Shown here: positions 1 to 6,077 of the stretch, piece after piece | How positions within the stretch are numbered: the stretch's first letter is position 1 | How the letters are laid out: every line of letters begins with the position of its first letter | Assembly (NCBI GenBank): GCA_017616575.1 | Contig: JAFZXW010000010.1 | Coordinates: 1-11,267 of the forward strand | Source of the DNA: Candidatus Methanomethylophilaceae archaeon | GTDB taxonomy: Archaea > Thermoplasmatota > Thermoplasmata > Methanomassiliicoccales > Methanomethylophilaceae | Direction of reading: 5' to 3' | Length of the DNA stretch: 11,267 nt | Position numbers and translations under genes: made by a program | The notes under the pieces: model-generated | Database searches by the model: none | The model's input: the letters and a program-made list of their open reading frames with translations, nothing else | Told to the model about the DNA's origin: nothing

Positions 1-747
1 AGCCATGCCTCCGCCGAGGGGGAGGAGGGCGTCGATTACTTCACGGTCAACGGCAGGGACTACACCGTGAAGGACCCCAGCTGCACCCTGGAGCAGGTCG
101 AGATGATCAGGCTTTTCATGGTCGAGGTCTGGGACGCCATCGGATCCGGCGACTGGGGGAGGGTCCAGGAGGTCCTGGATGCGGAATCGTTCGCGTCCAC
201 ATACGTCGTAGAGGAATTGTTCCACGACGTCGACGTCGACCTCACCAGCTTCTACCTCCACAGGGGGGCGGACGAGAGGCTCTACAGCGGGCCGATATGG
301 GATTTCGACCTCTGCGCCGGGAACTACAACACCCTCAGTTCCAACGACCCCGGCCGCCTGTACGCCGCCTGGAAGAGCGTCTGGTACTCGTCGCTGTTCG
401 AGTACGAGGAGTTCCCGGACATGGTGTCGGAGCTCCTTTCCGAGAAGGAGGGCTTGATACGCCAGGCACTGGACCACGGGGCGAACTACATCAGCCAGCA
501 CGACAGCGACTTCATGAGGAACTACGAGAAGTGGGATACCCTTGACAAGCATGTCGACATGAATCCGTTCATGCTCCTGGCATTGGACACCTGGCAGGAG
601 CACTTCGATTATACGATGTCCTGGCTGTTCAGGAGCCTCGACACGCTTGTCAGGGAATATTGTCGAAGACAGTCGCTCTTGTCTGTGACTTTTGAAAATC
701 TTGTACTCGACTACAAGGTTTTTCCGATTTTCGGGATGATTTCCTAA
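1..747 (+). CDS. CotH kinase-like protein, C-terminal part (5' truncated by window)
   Basis: The frame is open from base 1, so the start lies upstream; stop TAA is at 745-747. The clearest signal is a stretch reading FYLHRGADERLYSGPIWDFD, which matches the conserved CotH-type block in which a Tyr-rich strand leads to a W-D-F/L-D metal-binding motif. CotH proteins are atypical protein kinases first known from Bacillus spore coats; related domains occur in large secreted or cell-surface proteins of gut microbes and some archaea. The residues after the motif are rich in Trp, Tyr and acidic residues, as usual for the C-terminal lobe. No membrane anchor is visible in this part. The last 25 or so codons are markedly more A/T-rich than the rest and match nothing I recognise, so the original 3' end may have been replaced. 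Substrate and location are unknown. Confidence 0.72.
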   Translation, partial: SHASAEGEEGVDYFTVNGRDYTVKDPSCTLEQVEMIRLFMVEVWDAIGSGDWGRVQEVLDAESFASTYVVEELFHDVDVDLTSFYLHRGADERLYSGPIWDFDLCAGNYNTLSSNDPGRLYAAWKSVWYSSLFEYEEFPDMVSELLSEKEGLIRQALDHGANYISQHDSDFMRNYEKWDTLDKHVDMNPFMLLALDTWQEHFDYTMSWLFRSLDTLVREYCRRQSLLSVTFENLVLDYKVFPIFGMIS

Positions 748-841
748 TTCGTCGATAGATCCACACAGAATATCCTTTCGTTTCAATCAAAAACACGGAG
801 AACGTGCGTCATAAGGGACAATTAGAAGAGAGAATGAAGAA

Positions 842-917
842 TGGCGCCGCCGCACGGATTTGAACCGAGGACCTTGTGATTAACAGTCACACGCTCTACC
901 TACTGAGCTACAGCGGC
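842..917 (-). tRNA. tRNA-Asn (GTT anticodon)
   Basis: Read on the minus strand, a full cloverleaf folds: 7-bp acceptor (GCCGCTG with CGGCGGC, one G-U), 4-bp D stem (GCTC/GAGC), 5-bp anticodon stem (TGTGA/TCACA) with loop CTGTTAA, a 5-nt variable loop, and a T arm with loop TTCAAAT. The anticodon GTT is at 884-882. The T stem has one T-T mismatch at its second pair. Discriminator G (845) and CCA (844-842) are encoded in the DNA. There is no intron. A TATA box lies about 29 bp upstream of the 5' end. Confidence 0.97.
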
Positions 918-934
918 CTGATGAATTGGCGATT

Positions 935-958
935 GTAAGTCTTATATAAAATACTTAC
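935..958 (-). promoter_or_regulatory. TATA-type promoter of tRNA-Asn, inside an inverted repeat
   Basis: On the minus strand ATTTTATATAAG (952-941) is a good archaeal TATA box centred about 29 bp before the tRNA 5' end at 917. It is flanked exactly by GTAAGT (935-940) and ACTTAC (953-958), a perfect 6-bp inverted repeat with a 12-base centre. The promoter call is well supported by spacing; a regulatory role for the repeat is only a suggestion. Confidence 0.7.
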
Positions 959-1107
959 GAACCGCCAGCCTCTGTGTGCAGCGTCTTCGTCAGTTGTCCC
1001 GTCTCAGAGCAATCGATCGGAAGGTCGGTCGGTTCAAAGCGCAAGCGCATTTTAGAAGAAATACTATAATAAAAGGGCTAAAGCCATAGCTAAAAAGTTG
1101 GTTTCGT

Positions 1108-1133
1108 CCGTCCAGGACATGTTGCCTGGACGG
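1108..1133 (-). terminator. Strong hairpin downstream of the small minus-strand gene
   Basis: CCGTCCAGG (1108-1116) and CCTGGACGG (1125-1133) form a perfect 9-bp, GC-rich stem with an 8-base loop. On the minus strand it begins 22 bases after the stop codon of the 1156-1323 gene, and a T5 run follows about 11 bases later. It is therefore placed to end or stabilise that transcript. Archaeal termination depends mainly on T tracts, so the hairpin could instead protect the 3' end or be an operator. Only the structure is directly seen. Confidence 0.5.
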
Positions 1134-1155
1134 CTTGGAATGTTTCAAGGCACGC

Positions 1156-1323
1156 TCAGCGCCCGTACCACTTGTGCTTGCCCCACTTGCTGTAGTTGAT
1201 CCAGACTCCCTGGACGATGGAGTTGCAGCAGTTCAGGGCCTTCTGCTCCCCGTCGGGGCCTTTGTAGGTTCTGTAGCAGTCGAGGCACTTCCAAGCCAGC
1301 TCGGGCTTCTTCTCTGCAGACAT
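1156..1323 (-). CDS. Small Cys/Trp-rich hypothetical protein, possible zinc binder
   Basis: I do not recognise the family. The 55-residue product has a C-X2-C pair near residue 13 (WKCLDCYRTY), a second Cys pair at 32-33 (NCC), and a C-terminal half rich in Trp, Lys and His. Four cysteines in this spacing could hold a metal ion; that is inference. Codon third positions are strongly G/C, as in neighbouring real genes. Start choice: ATG at 1323-1321 sits about 27 bases after a TATA-like GTTTTATCTAC (1355-1345), which fits a leaderless transcript, and GAGAGG lies just before it. The frame stays open further upstream, with in-frame ATGs at 1440 (94 aa) and 1509 (117 aa), so a longer protein is possible. 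The stop is TGA. It lies divergent to the ArsR-like operon and is followed by a strong hairpin. Confidence 0.5.
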   Translation of the reverse strand: MSAEKKPELAWKCLDCYRTYKGPDGEQKALNCCNSIVQGVWINYSKWGKHKWYGR

Positions 1324-1344
1324 TGCCTCTCGATTGATAGGCGT

Positions 1345-1355
1345 GTAGATAAAAC
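1345..1355 (-). promoter_or_regulatory. TATA-like element for the small Cys-rich gene
   Basis: On the minus strand GTTTTATCTAC is centred about 27 bases before the ATG at 1323, the spacing expected if transcription begins at or next to the start codon. It is the main argument for the short start. It is weaker than the perfect TATA boxes elsewhere in the window. Confidence 0.35.
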
Positions 1356-1509
1356 TTGGCTTCCTGCGGGTTGTGTCCGGGAGCATCCAGAGGCAGTTCC
1401 CGGATACGCCCCAGACCTTTCTGTTGGATACGGGAGCCATGGTCCAAGCGGCACCAATCCGGCCAAAAAACGTGTTTTCTCGCAATGAAAAGACCCGTAC
1501 TTCTACCAT

Positions 1510-1519
1510 TTTATAAATA
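1510..1519 (+). promoter_or_regulatory. TATA box of the ArsR-like/trm56/HD operon
   Basis: TTTATAAATA is a near-ideal archaeal TATA box. Its centre is about 28 bases before the ATG at 1543, so the transcript would have almost no leader. TGAGG lies just before the ATG and may assist. The element is almost symmetrical and could also serve minus-strand transcription if the small Cys-rich gene uses a longer start. Confidence 0.7.
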
Positions 1520-1542
1520 GTTTATACAGCATGGGTTGAGGC

Positions 1543-2067
1543 ATGAATAGAATAAAGGTGATCAACGAGCCATCGGAGCTGGTCCCGATGCTCAGGTCCG
1601 TTGATACGCCTGTCAAAAGAGACGTCCTCAAGGAGGTCACCCTGGAATGGAGGACCGCCGACGAGATCGAGCAGAAGTTCGGTCCGGAGGGCAGGGAGGC
1701 CATCGTCTTCTTCGAGAAGATGAAGCTCGTCGAGACCCGGTGGCATGCCAAAACCGGCGGGTATCCGGAGAAGTCGTATCACACGTACTACACGTCCTTC
1801 AACATCAATGCGCAATGGCCGGTCTACGAGATCAGCGACGTCCTGACCGCGGCCATGATGAGCGACGAAGAGTACGCGGACATCGAGGAGAAGATATTGG
1901 AGCAGGTCGGGAAGGACGGCAGGTTCTCCGGGGACGTGGCAGAGGCGTTGGGGCTTTCCTCGACGATGCTGAAGAGCCTGGTACGCAGGTCCGTGAAGAT
2001 GGATTACCGTGGGCACAGGATAGAGCTCATCCGCGAAGAGATAAAGCGATGTCCGACATCTGGATAA
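1543..2067 (+). CDS. ArsR-like winged-helix transcriptional regulator
   Basis: A 174-residue cytoplasmic protein with two apparent winged-helix units. The N-terminal one (about residues 20-75) includes KRDVLKEVTLEWRTADEIEQ and a helix reading FFEKMKLVETRWH. A middle stretch PEKSYHTYYTSFNIN resembles the wing-following segment of ArsR-like regulators conserved in methanogens. A C-terminal segment (about residues 105-165) has a second HTH-like pattern (SGDVAEALGLSSTMLKSLVR). There is no cysteine-based metal site, so metal sensing as in classical ArsR is unlikely; the effector is unknown. The start ATG is fixed by the TATA box about 28 bp upstream. Its 3' end overlaps trm56 by 19 bp, so the two are probably translationally coupled. 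The exact family name is uncertain; the HTH call is firm. Confidence 0.8.
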   Translation: MNRIKVINEPSELVPMLRSVDTPVKRDVLKEVTLEWRTADEIEQKFGPEGREAIVFFEKMKLVETRWHAKTGGYPEKSYHTYYTSFNINAQWPVYEISDVLTAAMMSDEEYADIEEKILEQVGKDGRFSGDVAEALGLSSTMLKSLVRRSVKMDYRGHRIELIREEIKRCPTSG

Positions 2068-2564
2068 TGAGGATAGGCCACCGTCCCGAGAGGGATAAAA
2101 GGGTGACCACCCACGTCGCGCTCTCTTCCAGGGCCCTCGGGGCCAAAGGCATATACGTCGACACGTACGACGAGGTCCTGGAGCAGAACATCCGCAGCGT
2201 CGCGGAGAGGTTCGGCGGGGATTACAGCATCAAGACCGGGGTCAGGTGGCAGGACGCCGTCCGCGGGTTCCAGGGCAAGGTCGTCCATCTCACCATGTAC
2301 GGCGAGAGGGTGGACGAGGCGTTGCCGAAGATCCCCCGCGACGAGGACATAATGATCATCGTCGGGGCGGAGAAGGTGCCTCCGGAGGTCTACCAGCGTG
2401 CCGATTTCAACGTCTCCGTGGGGAACCAGCCCCATTCGGAGATAGCCGCGCTGGCCATTTTCCTGGACCGTTTCACCGAGGGCAAGGCGCTCTATTCCGA
2501 CCGCCACGGGAAGCTGACCGTGGTTCCCAACGAGAGGGGGAAGACCGTTGTCGAGAATCCCTGA
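2049..2564 (+). CDS. trm56: tRNA (cytidine(56)-2'-O)-methyltransferase Trm56
   Basis: A 171-residue SPOUT-class methyltransferase that methylates the 2'-O of C56 in the T loop of archaeal tRNAs using S-adenosylmethionine. The N terminus carries the hallmark RIGHRPERDKRVTTHVAL (residues 8-25), followed by the usual SRALGAKG segment. The C-terminal part has IMIIVGAEKVPPEVY and FNVSVGNQPHSEIAALAIFL, the knotted SAM-binding region. Length and order agree with the archaeal family. ATG at 2049 leaves a normal short leader before the first conserved block. The gene starts inside the regulator gene (19-bp overlap) and its stop at 2562-2564 lies within the start of the HD gene. The enzyme itself is ordinary and complete. 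Confidence 0.95.
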   Translation: MSDIWIMRIGHRPERDKRVTTHVALSSRALGAKGIYVDTYDEVLEQNIRSVAERFGGDYSIKTGVRWQDAVRGFQGKVVHLTMYGERVDEALPKIPRDEDIMIIVGAEKVPPEVYQRADFNVSVGNQPHSEIAALAIFLDRFTEGKALYSDRHGKLTVVPNERGKTVVENP

Positions 2565-3147
2565 CGACGCGGCATGCGTGCGGTACCTCGTCAAGGAGGG
2601 ATGCAAGAGGCGGGTGGTGGTCCACTGCTGCACCGTCAGGGCGGTGGCCGAGGAGATCGCCTCGCACATCGAAGGCGTCGACATGGACCTGGTGGTGGCG
2701 GGCGCGCTGCTTCACGACATCGGCCGTTCCGTGGACCATTCGATAATGCATGCCTACCTGGGGTCCAAGATCGCCGAGCGCCTGGGTCTGCCGAATGAGA
2801 TCGTGGACATAATCCGCAAGCACACCGGGGCGGGGCTGGACCAGGAGGACGTGGAGGAGCTGGGGCTCCCGCCTGGGGACTACATGCCTAGCACCTTGGA
2901 GGAGAAGATCGTCGCCCACGCCGACAACATGGTCAGCGACAACCGCGTCGTCGCCCACGGGCACTCGGTGGACAAGCTGATCTACAAGGGGGCATTCCGC
3001 GGGGCGGAGAGGATCGAGGTCCTCCACATGGAGCTGTCCGACCTGTACGGGCAGGACCTGGACTCCCTGGTTAAGAAGCTCGGGGAATACCCTGAGCTCA
3101 AATGTCTTCCTGCGGACGACGAGTGCCGAGGCCTTCCGTCTCCTTGA
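2548..3147 (+). CDS. HD-domain metal-dependent phosphohydrolase (HDIG type)
   Basis: The 199-residue protein has an HD signature with likely metal ligands: His26 in VVVHCC, His56-Asp57 in GALLHDIGRS, His92 in RKHTGAG and the H-A-D pair near 124-126 (VAHADN). This matches the small archaeal stand-alone HDIG family. Substrate is not known; related enzymes hydrolyse nucleotides or cyclic nucleotides. TTG at 2548 is the likely start: a purine run, GAGAGGGGGAAG, precedes it and the first residues (SRIPDDAACVRYLVKEGC) fit the family N terminus; GTG at 2578 would remove part of it. It overlaps trm56 by 17 bp. Its last 50 bp (3098-3147) overlap, in the opposite direction, the tail of the PP-loop-Sel1 gene, and its last 20 or so residues look poorly conserved. 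Confidence 0.88.
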   Translation: MSRIPDDAACVRYLVKEGCKRRVVVHCCTVRAVAEEIASHIEGVDMDLVVAGALLHDIGRSVDHSIMHAYLGSKIAERLGLPNEIVDIIRKHTGAGLDQEDVEELGLPPGDYMPSTLEEKIVAHADNMVSDNRVVAHGHSVDKLIYKGAFRGAERIEVLHMELSDLYGQDLDSLVKKLGEYPELKCLPADDECRGLPSP

Positions 3148-4759
3148 GGAGCGCCTCGTACTCCTGCCTGTATGCGGGCTTCCTTCTGGAGGCCTGGAGC
3201 ATGAGCTTCTTGGCCTCCTCCAGGTCCTGCTCCACGCCGACGCCTTTGGCGTACATGCGCCCGAGGCGGACGATCGCCTCCGGCCGGTCGAACGCGAGCA
3301 TCGGCTCCAGCGTCGGGAGCAGGTCGCCGTATCTGCCTAGCTTCCACAGGACGTCGAAAAGTTGGTAGGTGGACTAGAACCCCGCGTCGACCTCGTCCCG
3401 GTACTGCTGACGGCAGTATTCCAGGCATTCCAGGTACTTGGCGCGGCTTTTCGGGACGCCTCTGCCCAGCTTGTAAGCCTTGGCCATCCGGAGGCTCGGG
3501 GCCACGGCGTAGCCGACGTAAGGCTTCACGGCGCCCACGGCCTTCCTGTCGTCGTCGGGGTCGCCGTTCTTCCAGAGCATGTCGAACCTGTCCACAGCCT
3601 TGCCCATCCTGTCTATCTCCAGCATGAGCGGGTCCTTCTTCTCCATCAGCCTCCTGTAGACCTCCCCGATGAACCAGTCGTCCTTCCCGTCGTACACCTT
3701 CCAGAGGTGGTACTGCCGGTGGACTTCGTAATGGTCGAGGTCGAACACCCCGGAGAAGTTCTGGAGCTTCCCAAGGGCGTCCAGGGAGGTCAGGTTCCTG
3801 ATGCACTTCCTGCAAACGCCGCAGTTCTCCAGGTCCCAGGTGCAGGAGTACAGGTGCTTCCTTGCCACACTGTAGTCCGCGATCTTCGCGATCTTGTCCA
3901 GCCTCGACTCTATCTCCCCGGCGGAGTAGAACGTCAGCCCGGGGGTGCTGAGCTCGCGGAGGAGGAGGGGCTCGTAGGTGGCGGGCTTCCTGTCCAGCCA
4001 GCCTTCGAGGGTGAAGTTCGACACGAAGTCCATCCCCGCCGACGCGTAGTAGTAGTAGCGCCTCCAGAGCTTCTTCAGGCACATGGTCGCGAACGCGGAG
4101 GAGAATGAGTGGGTGAACACGTGGTCCAGATGCATGGCGTGGGCCACGTTGGACCTGGTCTCTATCAGGGGGAGCCCGATCTCCTCGGCGGCCTTCCTGG
4201 CCCGGGCGTAGGAGTTCTCCCGGACCTTCTCCTCGCCGATCCTCCAATACAGGTGGTTCCCGAAGGCGCCCACGTCGTTGATGCAGAGATGGGTCAGGCG
4301 GAAGTCCTCGTCGGGGTATTCTACGTATTTATGGATGGTGTGGAGGGAGTCCACGCCGCACGACAGCCCGGTGCCCGCGCCCTTCCCGGCCGGCAGCGGA
4401 GGGGCGGTCCCGGCGTCCAGGGAGATCTCGTATTTGCCGTTCTTGATGAGCGGCGGCAGGAGGCCCTCCACGAGGTTGTGGCGCAGGTCCGAGGACATGG
4501 GTACGTCGGAGGATATGTCGAACCCCTTGTCGAGGGCGGTGTGGAGCATCAGGACCACGAACGCGTCGCACCTTTCCCATACGAGGTACTTGCCGTACTC
4601 TTCCGGGGCCTCGTAGACGAGGTTCCTGGTCTTCGTCAGGCCTTTGGACCTGTTGCGGACCTCAAGAACGCACTCCAGCCTGGATGTGCCGTCCTCCGTC
4701 ACGCGCTCGATGCTGTCGATGTGGAATTCCTTGTTGGCCCTCGGCTTGCTCCCGTTCAT
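3098..4759 (-). CDS. PP-loop (QueC-like) ATPase fused to Sel1-type repeats, with in-frame TAG
   Basis: Reading through one TAG gives 553 residues. Residues 129-138 hold a PP-loop, GTGLSCGVDS, which in this superfamily binds ATP to adenylate a carboxylate or similar group. A Cys cluster C306-X6-C313-X2-C316-X2-C319 (CGVCRKC) matches the structural zinc site of QueC-type proteins. The N-terminal 110 residues are unassigned. From about residue 405 the sequence becomes Sel1-like (LRMAKAYKLGRGVP). After TAG (residue 462) it continues in frame for 91 codons with QLFDVLWKLG and RLGRMYAKGVGVEQDLEEAK, clear Sel1 units. The stop is TGA at 3100-3098. The start is ATG 4759, chosen for GGAGGTG 4 bases upstream; an in-frame ATG 10 codons earlier lacks this. 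The substrate is unknown. QueC-like relatives near surface-polysaccharide genes exist, but nothing here proves that role. If TAG were a true stop the protein would be 461 residues, ending at 3374. Confidence 0.8.
3374..3376 (-). other. In-frame amber codon, probable pyrrolysine position (residue 462)
   Basis: On the minus strand the frame reads ...GTC GAC GCG GGG TTC TAG TCC ACC TAC CAA CTT TTC GAC GTC... with no shift. The 91 sense codons after TAG have the same G/C-ending codon use and complete a Sel1 repeat. All 14 other readable gene ends in the window are TGA or TAA. Methanogens with pyl genes insert pyrrolysine at TAG, some without an obvious stimulatory structure. A recent nonsense mutation is the main alternative. 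Confidence 0.65.
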
Positions 4760-4763
4760 CCGG

Positions 4764-4770
4764 CACCTCC
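4764..4770 (-). promoter_or_regulatory. Strong Shine-Dalgarno of the PP-loop-Sel1 gene
   Basis: GGAGGTG on the minus strand, with CCGG between it and the ATG at 4759. It is the best ribosome-binding site in the window and decides the start over the ATG at 4789. Confidence 0.75.
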
Positions 4771-4810
4771 TTTCCTGGTCGATATCCAAGACGAGCCAAC
4801 GGCCAGGATG

Positions 4811-4818
4811 GTTTAAAC
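4811..4818 (-). promoter_or_regulatory. Probable TATA element of the PP-loop-Sel1 gene
   Basis: GTTTAAAC is palindromic. Used on the minus strand it would place transcription start near 4788, giving a leader of about 30 bases that includes the strong Shine-Dalgarno. It lies in the divergent region shared with the thioredoxin operon. Confidence 0.4.
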
Positions 4819-4835
4819 GTTCTCGTTTCCCGTCG

Positions 4836-4845
4836 CTTTTTTATC
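4836..4845 (+). promoter_or_regulatory. TATA-like element of the thioredoxin operon
   Basis: CTTTTTTATC precedes the thioredoxin ATG (4879) by about 35 bases, predicting a start of transcription near 4868 and a leader of about 10 bases containing TTAGGA. Confidence 0.45.
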
Positions 4846-4878
4846 GGGGTGAGACGAATACATGACGGAGTGTTAGGA

Positions 4879-5190
4879 ATGGTAACCGAACTCAACGAGT
4901 CCAACTTCGACAGCTTCGTAGACGAGAACAGCCTCGCCATCATAGACTGCTGGGCGCCCTGGTGCGGCCCTTGCAGGAGGATGGGCCCCATAATCGAGGA
5001 GCTCGCCGAGGACCTCAAGGGAAGGGCCGGCGTCGCGAAGCTGAACACCGACGAGAACCAGGGCATCGCGGTCAGGTTCAACATCAACGCGATCCCGACG
5101 ATCCTCGTGTTCAGGGACAGCGTCCTCGTGGACACCCTGGTCGGGCTCAGGCCCAAGGAGGACCTCCTGGCGGCCCTGGGGTTCCGCTGA
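4879..5190 (+). CDS. trx: Thioredoxin
   Basis: The 103-residue protein is a single-domain thioredoxin, the usual length. The active site WAPWCGPCRRMGP holds the redox dithiol C-G-P-C around residue 33; the cis-proline loop is NAIPTILVF; a Gly-containing C-terminal strand (VGLRPKEDLLAAL) completes the fold. There is no signal peptide, so it is a cytoplasmic disulfide reductant. ATG at 4879 fits the family N terminus (VTELNESNFDSFV) and has AGGA just before it. The stop is TGA. A thioredoxin reductase-like gene begins two bases after the stop, so they are surely co-transcribed and are probably partners. Confidence 0.95.
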   Translation: MVTELNESNFDSFVDENSLAIIDCWAPWCGPCRRMGPIIEELAEDLKGRAGVAKLNTDENQGIAVRFNINAIPTILVFRDSVLVDTLVGLRPKEDLLAALGFR

Positions 5191-5192
5191 AC

Positions 5193-6077
5193 ATGGAGGC
5201 CGACGTCCTCGTCATAGGGTGCGGCCCCGCCGGGCTGCAGGCCGCCATACACGCGTCCAGGAAGAAGGCCTCCGTCCTAGTCGCCGGGAAGGCCGCGTCC
5301 AGCGGGGCGTACGGCGCCAGGATAGAGAACTACCTGGGGGTCCCGAGCCGCCCCGGGGAGGAGATCCTCGCCGACGGGAGGGCCCAGGCGGAGTCGTTCG
5401 GGGCCAGGTTCCTGGACATGAACGTCATGTCCGCGTCGGCCTTGGACGGCAGGTTCGTATTCGGGATGGAGGACGGCTCCGAGGTCTCCGCCAAGGCCGT
5501 CGTGCTGGCGACCGGGATAGCCAGGAGGCTTCTCGGGATCCCGGGGGAGAAGGCCCTGACCGGGAAAGGCGTCAGCTACTGCGCCGTGTGCGACTGCAAC
5601 TTCTACAAGGGCCGCAGGGTGGCCGTGGTCGGGAACGACTCTGAGGCCGCCGCCTCCGCGCGCCTGATGACCTCCTACGCGTCGGAGACCCACTGGGTCC
5701 GCTGGGAGGACGCCGCGGACGAGGGACTCGCGTCGAAGGCCCTGGAGGCCGGCGCGGTCCCGCACGCCGGGAGGCCGAAGGCCATCGAGGGCGACGGGAA
5801 GGTGGAGCGCCTGGTGCTGGAGGACGGCGCCGAGATACAGGTGGACGGGGTGTTCATCGAGCTCGGGGCGAGGTCCTCCGCTGACCTGGCTATGGACCTC
5901 GGGATAATGCCCGAGATCGACGACACGGTCAAGGCCGGCCAGGACTGCTCCACGGAGGTCCCCGGCGTGTTCGCCTGCGGGGACGTCACCGGAAGGCCGT
6001 GGCAGGTCGCCAAGGCGGTAGGCCAGGGCTGCGTCGCGGGGATGTCCGCGGCGGATTTCGCGAGGCGCCTGGAATGA
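5193..6077 (+). CDS. trxB: Thioredoxin reductase-like flavoprotein with degenerate NADPH site
   Basis: A 294-residue low-molecular-weight thioredoxin reductase fold. The N-terminal FAD motif is DVLVIGCGPAGLQAAIHASR; the redox dithiol is C-A-V-C in YCAVCDCNFYKG; the second FAD motif is GVFACGDVTGRPWQVAKAVG. The central pyridine-nucleotide domain is unusual: where NADPH enzymes have V-G-G-G-D/N-S-A, this has VAVVGNDSEAAASA, and the HRR-type 2'-phosphate motif is replaced by HWVRWEDAAD. Thermoplasma acidophilum thioredoxin reductase does not use NAD(P)H, and a methanogen enzyme uses reduced F420, so a non-NADPH donor is plausible; this is inference. Two bases separate it from trx, and its TGA overlaps the ATG of the next gene. 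The symbol follows homology, not shown activity. Confidence 0.88.
   Translation: MEADVLVIGCGPAGLQAAIHASRKKASVLVAGKAASSGAYGARIENYLGVPSRPGEEILADGRAQAESFGARFLDMNVMSASALDGRFVFGMEDGSEVSAKAVVLATGIARRLLGIPGEKALTGKGVSYCAVCDCNFYKGRRVAVVGNDSEAAASARLMTSYASETHWVRWEDAADEGLASKALEAGAVPHAGRPKAIEGDGKVERLVLEDGAEIQVDGVFIELGARSSADLAMDLGIMPEIDDTVKAGQDCSTEVPGVFACGDVTGRPWQVAKAVGQGCVAGMSAADFARRLE

Noticed and set aside
842..917. tRNA-Asn as an integration (att) site
   Set aside because: I searched the window by eye for a second copy of the tRNA 3' end and found none, and there is no integrase gene, so there is no direct support.
1135..1488. Plus-strand ORF of 117 codons opposite the small Cys-rich gene
   Set aside because: It has a hydrophobic Val/Leu/Pro shadow composition, its start lies in the hairpin flank, and it has no Shine-Dalgarno. 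The minus strand has better codon use and a TATA-like element.
3098..3301. Separate short Sel1 gene starting at ATG 3301
   Set aside because: No promoter or Shine-Dalgarno precedes this ATG, and Sel1-type sequence (QLFDVLWKLG) extends in frame upstream right to the TAG, so it is better read as the tail of the larger gene.
2982..4247. Long minus-strand ORF of 421 codons overlapping the PP-loop-Sel1 gene in another frame
   Set aside because: Its translation is an Arg/Gly/Glu-rich low-complexity string with no family motif, the usual shadow of a GC-rich gene. The PP-loop frame holds all recognisable motifs.
3362..4816. Plus-strand ORFs antisense to the PP-loop-Sel1 gene
   Set aside because: They are Val/Leu/Pro/Gly-rich shadows with no start signals and no motifs.
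4862..4876. Tiny ATG-to-TAG frame (four codons) just before thioredoxin
   Set aside because: It is too short to judge, overlaps the predicted transcription start, and shows no sign of being an attenuator or uORF with function.
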